Source: Phycisphaerales bacterium UBA1845 (lineage in GTDB: Bacteria > Planctomycetota > Phycisphaerae > UBA1845). Taken from it: a stretch of 64,000 bases of DNA. Numbering within the stretch: the first letter of the stretch is position 1; the number at the start of each line of letters is the position of its first letter. A program made the position numbers and the translations under genes. Below are positions 51,943 to 60,794 of this stretch, in pieces. The stretch is from positions 1 to 64,000 of the forward strand of contig DDIR01000069.1 in NCBI GenBank assembly GCA_002338715.1, written 5' to 3'. Under the pieces are notes generated by a model. The model had not been told where the DNA came from, did not search any database, and saw only the letters and a list, made by a program, of their open reading frames with translations.

Positions 51943-53610
51943 GTGGCAATACTTTATGTTCTTCAAGGTCCCGATGCAGGGCAGGCGATCGATCTCACCG
52001 AATCGTCGGTGCTGTTGGGGCGTCATTCCCAGCAAGCGCCGCTGACCGACTACACCGTGTCGCGCCGCCACGCCGAACTTACCCGCCAGGGCGAAAACTG
52101 GACCATCACCCACCTCGGCAGTTCAAACGGCACTTACGTCAATGGTGAACGCATCTCAGAGGCGACCGAACTCCACCACGGCGACCAGATCAAGATCGGC
52201 GGAACGCTCCTTGCGTTTCGTGGCGAATTGGGCGTGCAGGGTTATGGCGGACCGCTGACGGCTGAGAACATGGTTCGCGTCAGTGGCGAAGGCGACGCGA
52301 TCGACTCGTCACTCCTTTCCGCGATCCAATCGAGCGAAGAAAGCGTTATCGTCGCCGCTCCCGAAAACGCAGCCGCGGTTCGATCGTGGAACGTGATGTA
52401 CCAGTTGGCCGAGGCGGCAGGTGTCATTGCAACCGAGCGGGAGTTCTTGGATCGCATCACCGACATCATTCTACGCAGTCTTATCGTCGATCGCCTGTTC
52501 ATCTTGATTCGCAAAGATGGCAGCACGAAACTCGAACCGGCTGTCGTTCGGTATCGATCAAAAGCCGGGCAAAAGCATGAGCAGATCAAGACGTCGAGCG
52601 CCATCATCCAGCAGGTGGTCGACACGAAAGCCGGTGTGCTTTGCGCCAATGCCAATGCGGACGAACGATTCGTATCCAATCCCAATACGGCCAGTCTGGA
52701 GAGCCTGGCGCTTCGCAGTGTCATATGCGTTCCACTCACGGGGCACGATGGAGTCATTGGCGTCATCCATATCGATTGCCCGATGGCGCGGCACACCTAT
52801 AGCCAGGATCATCTGCGGCTTGCGACCGCGATTGGACGCGTGTGCGGTCTTGCGATCGAAAATCAGCGTCTGACCGAAGCAAGAATGCGAAACGCGCGGT
52901 TGGCCGCGACGGGTGAGACCGTTGCGTACCTGTCGCATCACATTCGCAATCTCTTGCAAGGCCTTCGCAGCGGCGCCGACATTGTGGACATGGGTCTGAA
53001 CCGCGACGACTCCGAGAAAATCCGCACTGGTTGGCGTATCGTTGAGCACAACCTTGATCGCGTCTTTAACCTGACGACGAACATGCTGACGTTCAGCAAG
53101 GATCGCGTTCCGAAGATCGAGCTCGCGCAGGTCAACAACGTCATCGATGACGCGGTCGAGTTGGCCAAACGCCACGCCGAAGAACGCGGAGTGATGTTGC
53201 TTGCCGACCTTGACGATGTACCGGCGATTCCGACCGACGTCGAAGGCATTCACCAGGTCGTGTTCAACCTGATTCTCAACGCCACCGACGCCTGCCCACC
53301 GGGCACGGGCCGCGTGCTGGTCAAGAGTCGCTACGATTCGGAGGCAAACGTCGTGTCCATCCGCGTCACGGACAATGGTCCCGGCATCGATTCGGACGAT
53401 GTGCGCGGCATCTTCGAGCCTTTCAGGTCTTCAAAGGGTCAAGGCGGAACGGGTTTGGGATTGGCAGCCGCGAAGAAAATTGTCGACGAATTGCAGGGCG
53501 AGATCCGAGTGAAGACCGCGAAGGATAAAGGCACGCGATTTGAAGTGCGCCTCGCCGTCATGCGATCCGGTGCGACAGACCTAGACAAGACCCACCCCAC
53601 CGCTCGCTAG
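51943..53610 (+). CDS. FHA-GAF sensor histidine kinase
   Basis: A 555-residue soluble kinase. FHA domain, residues 1-95: SVLLGRHSQQAPLTDYTVSR, HLGSSNGTYVNGERISE, the phosphothreonine-binding signature. GAF domain, about 150-310 (LRSVICVPLTGHDGVIGVIH). H-box with phosphorylated His in GETVAYLSHHIRNLLQGLRS. HATPase_c: N-box HQVVFNLILNATDACPPG, G1 VTDNGPGIDSDDVRGIFEPF, G2 GQGGTGLGLAAAKKIVDEL. The FHA gives it a way to respond to Ser/Thr phosphorylation. No response regulator adjoins it, so it is an orphan. Start: GTG at 51943; the nearby ATG at 51924 is out of frame. Confidence 0.9.
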   Translation: MAILYVLQGPDAGQAIDLTESSVLLGRHSQQAPLTDYTVSRRHAELTRQGENWTITHLGSSNGTYVNGERISEATELHHGDQIKIGGTLLAFRGELGVQGYGGPLTAENMVRVSGEGDAIDSSLLSAIQSSEESVIVAAPENAAAVRSWNVMYQLAEAAGVIATEREFLDRITDIILRSLIVDRLFILIRKDGSTKLEPAVVRYRSKAGQKHEQIKTSSAIIQQVVDTKAGVLCANANADERFVSNPNTASLESLALRSVICVPLTGHDGVIGVIHIDCPMARHTYSQDHLRLATAIGRVCGLAIENQRLTEARMRNARLAATGETVAYLSHHIRNLLQGLRSGADIVDMGLNRDDSEKIRTGWRIVEHNLDRVFNLTTNMLTFSKDRVPKIELAQVNNVIDDAVELAKRHAEERGVMLLADLDDVPAIPTDVEGIHQVVFNLILNATDACPPGTGRVLVKSRYDSEANVVSIRVTDNGPGIDSDDVRGIFEPFRSSKGQGGTGLGLAAAKKIVDELQGEIRVKTAKDKGTRFEVRLAVMRSGATDLDKTHPTAR

Positions 53611-53647
53611 AGCTTTTCCTAATCCAATCGTAGCGAATCGATAGCGC

Positions 53648-53675
53648 CGTCATTCCCCCGCAAGCGGGAATCCAG
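53648..53675. repeat. REP-like palindromic dispersed repeat, copy 3 (inverted)
   Basis: CGTCATTCCCCCGCAAGCGG then GAATCCAG, the reverse orientation of copies 1 and 2. TAATCCAATCGTAGCGA (53620-53636) lies beside it, matching the motif beside copy 2, so the conserved unit is longer than the palindrome. TAATCCAATCGTAGAG also occurs at 62330. Confidence 0.7.
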
Positions 53676-53776
53676 GAGACAATCAAAGTCAATCTGAGTG
53701 AATAGAGACTCCAATGCTGCGAAGGATGAAAGAGCAAAACACAATGCTTGAATCAAGATCGCAATAAATCCAATCA

Positions 53777-53819
53777 AATAAAAAACGGCTCCATCCCCTC
53801 GAAGAGAGAATGGAGCCGT
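53777..53819 (-). terminator. Intrinsic terminator of the flagellin gene
   Basis: On the minus strand ACGGCTCCAT (53819-53810) pairs with ATGGAGCCGT (53794-53785), followed by TTTTTATTTG. It lies 33 nt after the flagellin stop and marks the 3' end of the flagellar block. Confidence 0.9.
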
Positions 53820-53851
53820 GTGTCTAACCCTGACTGCGATCTGAGTCCGGA

Positions 53852-55300
53852 CTATCCACCGAGCAACGTCAGAACGTTTTGCTGCTGGGCGTTGGCAATG
53901 GCCAACACGGATGTACCGGCTTGGACCAGAATCTGAGAACGCGTCAACTCGGTGGTCTCTTGTGCGAAGTCCGTATCACGGATGACCGATTCCGAAGCGG
54001 TGAGGTTCTCAGCCGTGATCTGCAACTGGGTGATGTTCGGTTGAAGGTTGTTTCGCTCAAACGCACCCAATCGTCCACGAAGTGTCGTCACTTCGGTGAT
54101 TACCGCGTCGACGATGTCGGACGCCTGATCAAATTTACCCGTCCGCAGTGCATACTCTTGACCGCTTCCCAACTGCGCCAGGAATCCATCGATGCGGTTT
54201 CCGAGTTTGTTTGCCTGCATCGCCGGAACACCAATGTTCGACTGCTGGTTGGTGTTGACGCGCGGTCCAAGCTGGAAGAGCGAACCGCCGCCGGTAATTG
54301 CAAACGATGTACTGCTGCCCGTCGTCTGCGTACCGAGTCCTTCGTCGAGTGCGATCTTGACGTTGAGCAGTCGCGAGTTCATCGACAGGTTGAGTCCGTC
54401 GGCGATCGTGGCGGCGCCGTTGACCGTAGCTTCCGCGTCGACGCCGTTCGTGCGGGTCACGGTTCCACCATTGGTATCCGTCACGTCAAACGCACCGCCG
54501 GTATCCAGCGCCTTGACCGAGACGAACTGCTTGCTTCCGTAACCTTCGCTGAGGAAGCGGATACCCGACTGGGTCGCGGAGTTGATGAACTCTGCGGTGA
54601 CGCCCGTCGCGTCCGTCTGGTTGTTGATCGCGATGACGATTGCGTTGATCGGCGCACTCGCCGGGAAGTTGAGCGTGACGATTCCCTTCGGTCCCTGAAT
54701 ATCGAGCGCCACATCTGCGGAACCAACGGTTGCGCCGGGGAACTGAAGCTCTGCTTTTTCAGCCGCCGCGGTCACATCGACCTGCACCGGAATATAGCTC
54801 GCCCGACCAAAGTTGGCGGCTTCGACCTGCACGTCAGCCAGAGCGGACGTATCGATACCGCTCGTGATGTAATCGAGCGAACCGTCAAGCAGCTTCCGAC
54901 CTGCAAACGTCGTCGTGTTTGCGATTCTCGTGATGGACTCGATCGCCGAGTCGATCTGCAACTGGTTGGCGTCAACTTCTTCGTCGCTGAAGGCACCGCG
55001 GTTCGCCGCCTCGACGACCAGCGCTTGAATATCCGTGAGGAGCGAGTTCACCTCGTTGAGCGCACCTTCCGTCGTCGCAATGACGTTGATGGCTCGCTGC
55101 GAGTTGTCGATCGCCTGCGTGACAGCCGAGATTTCCGACCGCAATCGCTCAGACACGATCAAGCCGGCTGGGTTGTCGGCACCGCGATTGATCTGCAAAC
55201 CGCTCGACAACCGTTGCAGACTGGTACTGAGTGATCGCTGCGACTGCGACAGTTCTCTCTGGGAAACGACAGCGGGTATGTTGTTTGTAATACGACTCAT
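53852..55300 (-). CDS. fliC: Flagellin (filament subunit)
   Basis: A 482-residue flagellin. The N-terminal helical D0/D1 region is RELSQSQRSLSTSLQRLSSG, INRGADNPAGLIVSERLRSE and AINVIATTEGALNEVNSLL; the C-terminal D0/D1 region is ITAENLTASESVIRDTDFAQ and ILVQAGTSVLAIANAQQQNV. Both are required for export and filament assembly. The central 200 residues are a divergent beta-rich, surface-exposed region with a flagellin_IN-like motif. The start at 55300 is set by AAGGAGG, which lies in the loop of a hairpin (see the CsrA sites). It is the last gene of the flagellar block, 92 nt after csrA. Confidence 0.95.
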   Translation of the reverse strand: MSRITNNIPAVVSQRELSQSQRSLSTSLQRLSSGLQINRGADNPAGLIVSERLRSEISAVTQAIDNSQRAINVIATTEGALNEVNSLLTDIQALVVEAANRGAFSDEEVDANQLQIDSAIESITRIANTTTFAGRKLLDGSLDYITSGIDTSALADVQVEAANFGRASYIPVQVDVTAAAEKAELQFPGATVGSADVALDIQGPKGIVTLNFPASAPINAIVIAINNQTDATGVTAEFINSATQSGIRFLSEGYGSKQFVSVKALDTGGAFDVTDTNGGTVTRTNGVDAEATVNGAATIADGLNLSMNSRLLNVKIALDEGLGTQTTGSSTSFAITGGGSLFQLGPRVNTNQQSNIGVPAMQANKLGNRIDGFLAQLGSGQEYALRTGKFDQASDIVDAVITEVTTLRGRLGAFERNNLQPNITQLQITAENLTASESVIRDTDFAQETTELTRSQILVQAGTSVLAIANAQQQNVLTLLGG

Positions 55301-55302
55301 GA

Positions 55303-55320
55303 GCAATCCTCCTTGATTGC
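55303..55320 (-). promoter_or_regulatory. Predicted CsrA site 2: hairpin sequestering the flagellin Shine-Dalgarno
   Basis: Reads GCAATCAAGGAGGATTGC on the minus strand: a perfect 6-bp stem GCAATC/GATTGC with the six-base loop AAGGAG, which is both the Shine-Dalgarno and a loop GGA. Two nt separate it from the ATG. CsrA binds GGA in hairpin loops. Confidence 0.7.
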
Positions 55321-55336
55321 ATTACGCTGACCCTCT

Positions 55337-55345
55337 CATCCTTGT
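55337..55345 (-). promoter_or_regulatory. Predicted CsrA site 1 in the flagellin leader
   Basis: ACAAGGATG on the minus strand, matching the core ACARGGAUG of the high-affinity CsrA consensus exactly. It lies 17 nt upstream of site 2, like the paired sites in the Bacillus subtilis hag leader. Confidence 0.65.
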
Positions 55346-55392
55346 CGGGCCAGCACCCTGACTTTCTGCCCTAGGTAATGGGCGTGTGCCAA

Positions 55393-55632
55393 CTAACGCA
55401 CGTGTGTATGTTCATGCCGCTGAATCACCTGTGCCATTTGATCGACACTGAGTGTCGCGGCGTTTGTATTTTCCGTCTTGATTGCTTCATAGACTTCCTT
55501 GCGATGAACGGGGATGGTGGTTGGCGCTTTGATGCCCAACCGTACCTTGTCTCCTCGAACGTCAACGACGGTTATTTCAATGTCGTCTCCGACCATGATC
55601 GTTTCATCGCGCGTCCTAGATAGCACCAACAT
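55393..55632 (-). CDS. csrA: Carbon storage regulator CsrA
   Basis: A 79-residue RNA-binding translational regulator. MLVLSRTRDETIMVGDDIEI, VVDVRGDKVRLGIKAP and IPVHRKEVYEAI are the full consensus, including the beta-strand and the Arg (VHRKE) that contacts RNA. The C-terminal tail ends QMAQVIQRHEHTHVR. AAGGAG precedes the ATG by 7 nt. It lies between fliW and flagellin, the arrangement in which FliW titrates CsrA and CsrA represses flagellin. Confidence 0.96.
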   Translation of the reverse strand: MLVLSRTRDETIMVGDDIEITVVDVRGDKVRLGIKAPTTIPVHRKEVYEAIKTENTNAATLSVDQMAQVIQRHEHTHVR

Positions 55633-55828
55633 CCGTGGCTCCTTCCTCGGGTCGGCCTATATCTGCGCTTTATTGTTGGCAAGACCATCTGGATTCGCTT
55701 AGTCGGCGAAACTTCGCAACCCAAATCGCTCGTAAGCACACAGAGCGGTCGTCTTACCACCGAGACCACGCACCGATTTTCACTACGTACAAGCAAAAGA
55801 CTGCTTGAATCGGCGCGAATGAAAAGTA

Positions 55829-56281
55829 TTAGCCCGTCTTGCTCATTGCGGGCTGCGGTTCAGGCAATCGCATGAGCGGGTGTCGCGTCGAGTACTTGCG
55901 ATCGCTCAACACCAACTGCCGTGCCGCGTGCGTTTTCACGTTGATGACCAACGGTCCCTGAAGGTTGCCAGTCAACACCTTGTCAATCTTGTTGACGATG
56001 ATGAAAACCTGGGCTTGATCCGGATCCGTCACACCGAGATTCGTCAACTCTTCCGACTTGACCGGAGCGCGGTAATCCTGGACGAACAGGCGTGGGTCAC
56101 ACACCACGAACGCCAACTCTGCGCGGTCAACAGCCTGGAGCCAATAGAACCCACTGTTGTCACCGGTTTGAATCAAGGCATATTGTTTCTGGTTCGGAAA
56201 ACCCAGAATACCCTGTTCAAACGTGATGAACCTCTCTTCGTTTACCTCTAGCGGTCCGAATCGCGACGTTTGTATGGTCAT
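55829..56281 (-). CDS. fliW: Flagellar assembly factor FliW
   Basis: A 150-residue antagonist of CsrA that also binds flagellin. ITFEQGILGFPNQKQYALIQ, NSGFYWLQAVDRAELAFVVC, DPRLFVQDY and TNLGVTDPDQAQVFIIVN are family motifs; TGNLQGPLVINVKTHAARQL (L-x-G-P-L-V-I-N) is the most conserved. The ATG at 56281 follows GGGAGAGG. It lies 227 bp after flgL and 196 bp before csrA, a standard FliW-CsrA-flagellin set. Confidence 0.94.
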   Translation of the reverse strand: MTIQTSRFGPLEVNEERFITFEQGILGFPNQKQYALIQTGDNSGFYWLQAVDRAELAFVVCDPRLFVQDYRAPVKSEELTNLGVTDPDQAQVFIIVNKIDKVLTGNLQGPLVINVKTHAARQLVLSDRKYSTRHPLMRLPEPQPAMSKTG

Positions 56282-56508
56282 CGCGCCTCTCCCTGCAGTC
56301 GATCCATTTTGGCCGCGCGCTTCCGAACGACGGAAAGCTCTCACGCGTTGTCTTCGCGTGCTCCTGCATCTCCTCGCAGGACAACCATGCGCCGATCAGC
56401 ACCGACTGCGAGACGCTGATGACGTTTCAACTTTTGCACTTCGCGGTGAAATCAAATCACCGCACCACCAACGGCCCCCACTTGGTGACCGTTCGACCCG
56501 CCTCGCTC

Positions 56509-58449
56509 CTATCGCAAGAAGTCGAGCAGGGACGTATTCAAGACCTGCGAACCGGTCAGCAAACTGGCTTGAAGCGCCGTCTGGGCCTGCTGAAATCGGG
56601 TCACAGCTTCTGTGTAATCCAGATCGCGAACTTCGCTCATCAACTGCTCGGTCGCGAAGACCGCGTTTTCCGTTTGCGTCTGACGGTCACGCATTGACTT
56701 GCCGCGTGCGCCAATGATGCCGCGCGATTTATTGAAATCGACGAGGTGACGATCGATGTCTTCTGCGGCGATTGTCAGGGCCTGCGAATCGTCCGCGATC
56801 AAAGCACGCTCCAGATCAAACAGCGCCGTCAACACACCGGTCGCCCGCGCCGATGCCACATCCGTACCGACAATCTGCGTCTCCGGATCATCAACCGTTC
56901 CGGTCAAACCGAGATCATCCACGGCGAACGACAGGTTCGCTCGCCCAGCCGACATGAACCCTGTACCACCCGATGAGTCCGTCAGCGTGATGCCGCTACC
57001 CACCGCCGCGAGGCTCGCGGTCATTCCGACGCCTGCACCGGTGGCGGCGAGGTTGATTGCATCGATCACTTCGCCAACCGTGGTTAAACCATCGAGATTG
57101 ACTTCGAACGAGTTGCCATTTTTTGCGGTGATGAGCAGGTCGGTCTTGCCCTCTTCGATTCGCACACCGCGCCCGTTGTTCAAACTTGCCAGCGGCGTGT
57201 CCAAATCCAGGGAGCGAATACCAAGACCGCTCGCGACGGCTCCACCGTTTTCGCCGATCGACAGTTCCGTACCCGAGAGCAGGTTCACCACGTCGATCCC
57301 CGTGCCCGCCTCATTGATACTTGCTTTAACCGACAGTCCGGAGTTGTTGATCGCGTTGAGCACGTCCTGGATTGACGTGGCCGTGGACAAGTCGATCGTC
57401 GCCGAGCTCGCGCCATTCGTCATAGTGATGCCAGCCGTCACATCCAAACCGGCGCCATCAAGCAATGCGGTGAGCGGCGTCGTCCGCGACAGCGACACAC
57501 CAAGATCCGTTCCGACAATTGCTGCGGCTGTCGGTGCCGCGGTTGTAATGCCAAGATCGCCAGCCGTCGTTCCCGTGCTGATGTCGCGAATCGAAATCGG
57601 AGTCGCGCCCGGCGTGACCGTGATCCCGTTGTTCGTCAGCGTCGCCGTAAAGCCTGCACCAGCCGCCGTCGCAGCATCGTTGATCAACTGAACAACATCG
57701 CCAGCCGTGTCCGCCGACGTAATGTCAACCGTCACCACGCCAGCCGCTCCATCTTCGACGATCTGAAACGAGCCCTTGCGAATGCCTAGTTCACGAGCGC
57801 CGCTGAGGTCTTCCAATCTCGTGCCGTCGGAGATGATCGGATTGAGATCGACCGTGCCCCGCACCTGACTCGAAATCGCGCCGAACAGAACGTTGCCCGG
57901 CAGGTTGATCGGCGTCAGTTCATCGACATCGGTCCGTGCATAAACATCTCCGGTGTCGCCAACGTATCGCACGCCGTCGATCGTCTCGATGAACGGCTGG
58001 CGATCGGTGTCCCTGCCCGCGAAGAGGTATCGCCCTTCAAATGTGCGGTTGCCGACGGCAACCAGTTGGTCGCGAATTGATGCAATCAGTTCAGCCGCCG
58101 CCTCGCGTTCCGCAGGGCTCGACAACGTCCCGATATTCTGACTCGCGATCGCCTGTGCATCGATGATCAGGGCGCTGACTTCACCCATCGAAACGTCCGT
58201 GGCGTCCAGGGTGTCTGCCGCGTGACGAATATTGGTGATGAACTGCGACTGCTCACCGAGGATTTCGGACATGTTCAGCACGCGGGCGGCACTTCCCGGA
58301 TCTTCGCTTGGCGTCTGGAACCGTTGCCCGGATGCGAGACGCCCTTGACCGGTAAAGAGCTCGGCCGTGTTGCGGCGCAATGACGACAACAACGCTTCCG
58401 TCTTCTGCGTCGTCGTTACGCGACTTAGATTGACTGAGTTGATTGCCAT
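56509..58449 (-). CDS. flgL: Flagellar hook-filament junction protein FlgL, enlarged
   Basis: A 646-residue protein, roughly twice the length of the Salmonella form (317). The N-terminus AELFTGQGRLASGQRFQTPS, EDPGSAARVLNMSEILGEQS and the C-terminal FQQAQTALQASLLTGSQVLN, TSLLDFLR are FlgL-type. Residues about 150-540 are inserted and contain at least two flagellin_IN/hook_IN-like modules (ADTAGDVVQLINDAATAAGA; TTVGEVIDAINLAATGAGVG). These would form extra surface domains on the junction. AGGA lies 8 nt before the ATG. Assembly is between hook and filament, after FlgK. Confidence 0.9.
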   Translation of the reverse strand: MAINSVNLSRVTTTQKTEALLSSLRRNTAELFTGQGRLASGQRFQTPSEDPGSAARVLNMSEILGEQSQFITNIRHAADTLDATDVSMGEVSALIIDAQAIASQNIGTLSSPAEREAAAELIASIRDQLVAVGNRTFEGRYLFAGRDTDRQPFIETIDGVRYVGDTGDVYARTDVDELTPINLPGNVLFGAISSQVRGTVDLNPIISDGTRLEDLSGARELGIRKGSFQIVEDGAAGVVTVDITSADTAGDVVQLINDAATAAGAGFTATLTNNGITVTPGATPISIRDISTGTTAGDLGITTAAPTAAAIVGTDLGVSLSRTTPLTALLDGAGLDVTAGITMTNGASSATIDLSTATSIQDVLNAINNSGLSVKASINEAGTGIDVVNLLSGTELSIGENGGAVASGLGIRSLDLDTPLASLNNGRGVRIEEGKTDLLITAKNGNSFEVNLDGLTTVGEVIDAINLAATGAGVGMTASLAAVGSGITLTDSSGGTGFMSAGRANLSFAVDDLGLTGTVDDPETQIVGTDVASARATGVLTALFDLERALIADDSQALTIAAEDIDRHLVDFNKSRGIIGARGKSMRDRQTQTENAVFATEQLMSEVRDLDYTEAVTRFQQAQTALQASLLTGSQVLNTSLLDFLR

Positions 58450-58533
58450 CTCTTTATCCTCGCGACGGTTTCGTGTCGCCCGAACGTCAAACTGCCATCA
58501 AACCACTTCGACCAAGTGTGTGTGTGTGTTTAG

Positions 58534-60264
58534 CTACCTCACCAACCCAAGCAGTTCCTGGAGCAGCGAGTCAACCGCGCCGACATATCGCGCCGCCCCT
58601 TGAAACGCCCTTTCGTACTTGAGCAATCCAATCGCTTCCTCGTCAAGGCTCACACCGCTCACGCTTTGACGCTGTTCTTCCAGTGATGATGTGATCACCT
58701 CTGCCGCCTCCAACGTGTTCTGAACCGATGCACCGTCGGCTGCAATGCGGTTGGCGATACCGTTGTAATATTCAAAGATCGTCGCACCGTTGAGCACATC
58801 GCTCGCCTGGTTGGTCAGCGCCGACATACGCCCGGCATTGTTTCCGTCACCGACGTGGTTGACCGTGGCAGCCGCGAGAAAACCCGAATCGTTTTTGAGT
58901 TCTTCACGAACGGCGATGTCATCGGCGCCGGAACCTTGAAAGAACGTGTTGATGCCCAGCGCCGCGAGCAGTTTGGACGAATCTTCGCGGAAGGAATCGC
59001 CGTCATTGCCAAAAGTGAATGCAAAACCCGCGTCGGCATTGAGACTCAAACGGTGGTCGGGCGTAATCGAAGCGTTCACACCGGCCACATCCGTGTTGAT
59101 CGCGGTCACGATATCCTCAAGCGTCGTGTCCACGCCCTGGCCGTCCAAATCAACTTCGATGCGATACGAAACCGGTGATCCGGTGGCTTTATCCGTCACG
59201 GAAATGTAGAAGCTTCCGTTCTGCGGGAGATTTTGAAGACCGGCTTCGAGACTGTTCAGCGGCGCGGTGACGTCATCGACCACGTTGCTGGCAACGACCG
59301 ACGTGAATGGACGCAGCCCCTGGCCGTCGGCATGAATGGCGTTGACTTCTGCGATGATGCCGGCGGCCAACTGATCTAGCTTTGCTACTTGGGCGATGGC
59401 TTGGTCGTCACGCGCCCGGATGATTCCTTCAATCACACCGCCGGCGACATTAACCGTTGCGTTGGTGTCGGCGAACCGCACAGTGGTCCGCTCGAAACTT
59501 CCATCGAGTTCGTCCTCGGTGGTGAGCCCGCGCGATGCACCGTGTTGGATCAATGGTTCGTTACCGACGTAAACGCTGACGGCTCCGCTTGGTTGCTCGC
59601 GAACCTGCACGTCGAAGACTTCGCTGAGATCGCGGATCAAGGCATCGCGACGATCGCGAAGGGCGTTGGCCTGCCCGGTTCCGCCGGCTTCGACAGACAC
59701 GATCTGCGTATTGAGTTCAGCAATTTCGGCGGCCACGCGATCGGCGTCTTTCACGACCCGACGGATTTCGTTGTTGAAGTCGAGCGACGTTTCGATGATG
59801 TCAGTCCGGGTTGCCCGCAGCGTTCGAGTCAGTGCGTCACCGTTTGAAATCGCAACGGCCCGAATCGCCAGATCATCCGGTGCATTCTGCACGTCGCTTA
59901 GGCTGTTGAAGAAATCGGTGATCTGCGAGCTGATGCCCGAACCGGTCAGGTCGTTAAAATACACTTCGATCTGGCCGATCCCCTGTCGTTGGGCGATCGC
60001 CGACTGCAAATCTCCGACCGATGCACGCAGTCGATTGTCCAACGCCTCATCCACGTGTCGCTTCAGTCCGGTGATCGCCACGCCGGCACCGGGACGCAGC
60101 CCCGGACCGATCGACGTGCCGTTGACCGCCGACAATTCCGCCGACTGCCGCGTGTAATCGACGTTGCCCGCATTGGCGACGTTGTTACCGACGACCTGCA
60201 ACGCTCCCTGATATGAAAGCAATGCGTTACGACCGGCTGTTAGTCCTGAAGTTACAAGTCCCAT
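58534..60264 (-). CDS. flgK: Flagellar hook-associated protein 1, FlgK
   Basis: A 576-residue junction protein placed between hook and FlgL. N-terminus: GLTAGRNALLSYQGALQVVG and NNVANAGNVDYTRQSAEL, the rod/hook-type helical start. C-terminus: SGVSLDEEAIGLLKYERAFQ and GAARYVGAVDSLLQELL. Length and order are normal. It lies 5 bp after flgN-like and 84 bp before flgL; that gap holds a (GT)7 run at 58516-58529. Confidence 0.94.
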   Translation of the reverse strand: MGLVTSGLTAGRNALLSYQGALQVVGNNVANAGNVDYTRQSAELSAVNGTSIGPGLRPGAGVAITGLKRHVDEALDNRLRASVGDLQSAIAQRQGIGQIEVYFNDLTGSGISSQITDFFNSLSDVQNAPDDLAIRAVAISNGDALTRTLRATRTDIIETSLDFNNEIRRVVKDADRVAAEIAELNTQIVSVEAGGTGQANALRDRRDALIRDLSEVFDVQVREQPSGAVSVYVGNEPLIQHGASRGLTTEDELDGSFERTTVRFADTNATVNVAGGVIEGIIRARDDQAIAQVAKLDQLAAGIIAEVNAIHADGQGLRPFTSVVASNVVDDVTAPLNSLEAGLQNLPQNGSFYISVTDKATGSPVSYRIEVDLDGQGVDTTLEDIVTAINTDVAGVNASITPDHRLSLNADAGFAFTFGNDGDSFREDSSKLLAALGINTFFQGSGADDIAVREELKNDSGFLAAATVNHVGDGNNAGRMSALTNQASDVLNGATIFEYYNGIANRIAADGASVQNTLEAAEVITSSLEEQRQSVSGVSLDEEAIGLLKYERAFQGAARYVGAVDSLLQELLGLVR

Positions 60265-60269
60265 ATGAC

Positions 60270-60794
60270 CTATCCCACCAAATCAAAAATTCGTTCGTTC
60301 GCCGACACACTCGCCTGACCATCGGATGAGTACGCCGCGCCGCCCGTCGTCGGAGCCGTCATCGAAGCAAACACCACGCGCATGTGTCGCAAAATATTCT
60401 GCGACACCAACTGGGCGACGTGGTTGCGACGGGCAATCTGACTCGTCAATTCGCGCATCCGCTTGACTGCGGCTTCGATCTTCGGCGCTTCCGTCCCGGC
60501 GAACCGTTCGGCAAGCTGCATCGCTGTCATCGCACGGGCCCGCTGCGGGCTGACGCCATATGACCGACCGAGATTGACGGTCAACTGCTTGCGAAGCCCT
60601 TCCCGCTCGTTGATCTGCTCGACGATGGCTTTTTCGCCAAGCATCGCCTCACGAATCTGGTCGGTGTCGGCCGTCTTCATCGCGGCGATCTTCGCATCGA
60701 TGGCTGCGAGCAAGCGAACGTGCAGTTCGGCGATCTCGTCCAGCAATCGAACCAGCGTCGTGATTCGCGAATTGTCTGGTCCCTGCATTACCAC
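60270..60794 (-). CDS. flgN: FlgN-like flagellar export chaperone
   Basis: A 174-residue helical protein. The pattern LVRLLDEIAELHVRLLAAID, AKIAAMKTADTDQIREAML, EKAIVEQINEREGLRKQL resembles FlgN, which holds FlgK and FlgL unfolded before export. Its place directly before flgK supports this. It starts at GTG 60794 (GGAG 8 nt upstream); an ATG at 60788 directly overlaps the flgJ stop (TAATG), and either could be used. Confidence 0.78.
   Translation of the reverse strand: MVMQGPDNSRITTLVRLLDEIAELHVRLLAAIDAKIAAMKTADTDQIREAMLGEKAIVEQINEREGLRKQLTVNLGRSYGVSPQRARAMTAMQLAERFAGTEAPKIEAAVKRMRELTSQIARRNHVAQLVSQNILRHMRVVFASMTAPTTGGAAYSSDGQASVSANERIFDLVG

Noticed and set aside
53879..55234. A 451-codon plus-strand frame opposite flagellin
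   Set aside because: Antisense shadow; the flagellin frame has both conserved ends, a Shine-Dalgarno and a terminator.
55360..55400. A sigma-54-like TTGGCAC upstream of flagellin
   Set aside because: The GG is not followed by GC at the required 10-nt spacing.
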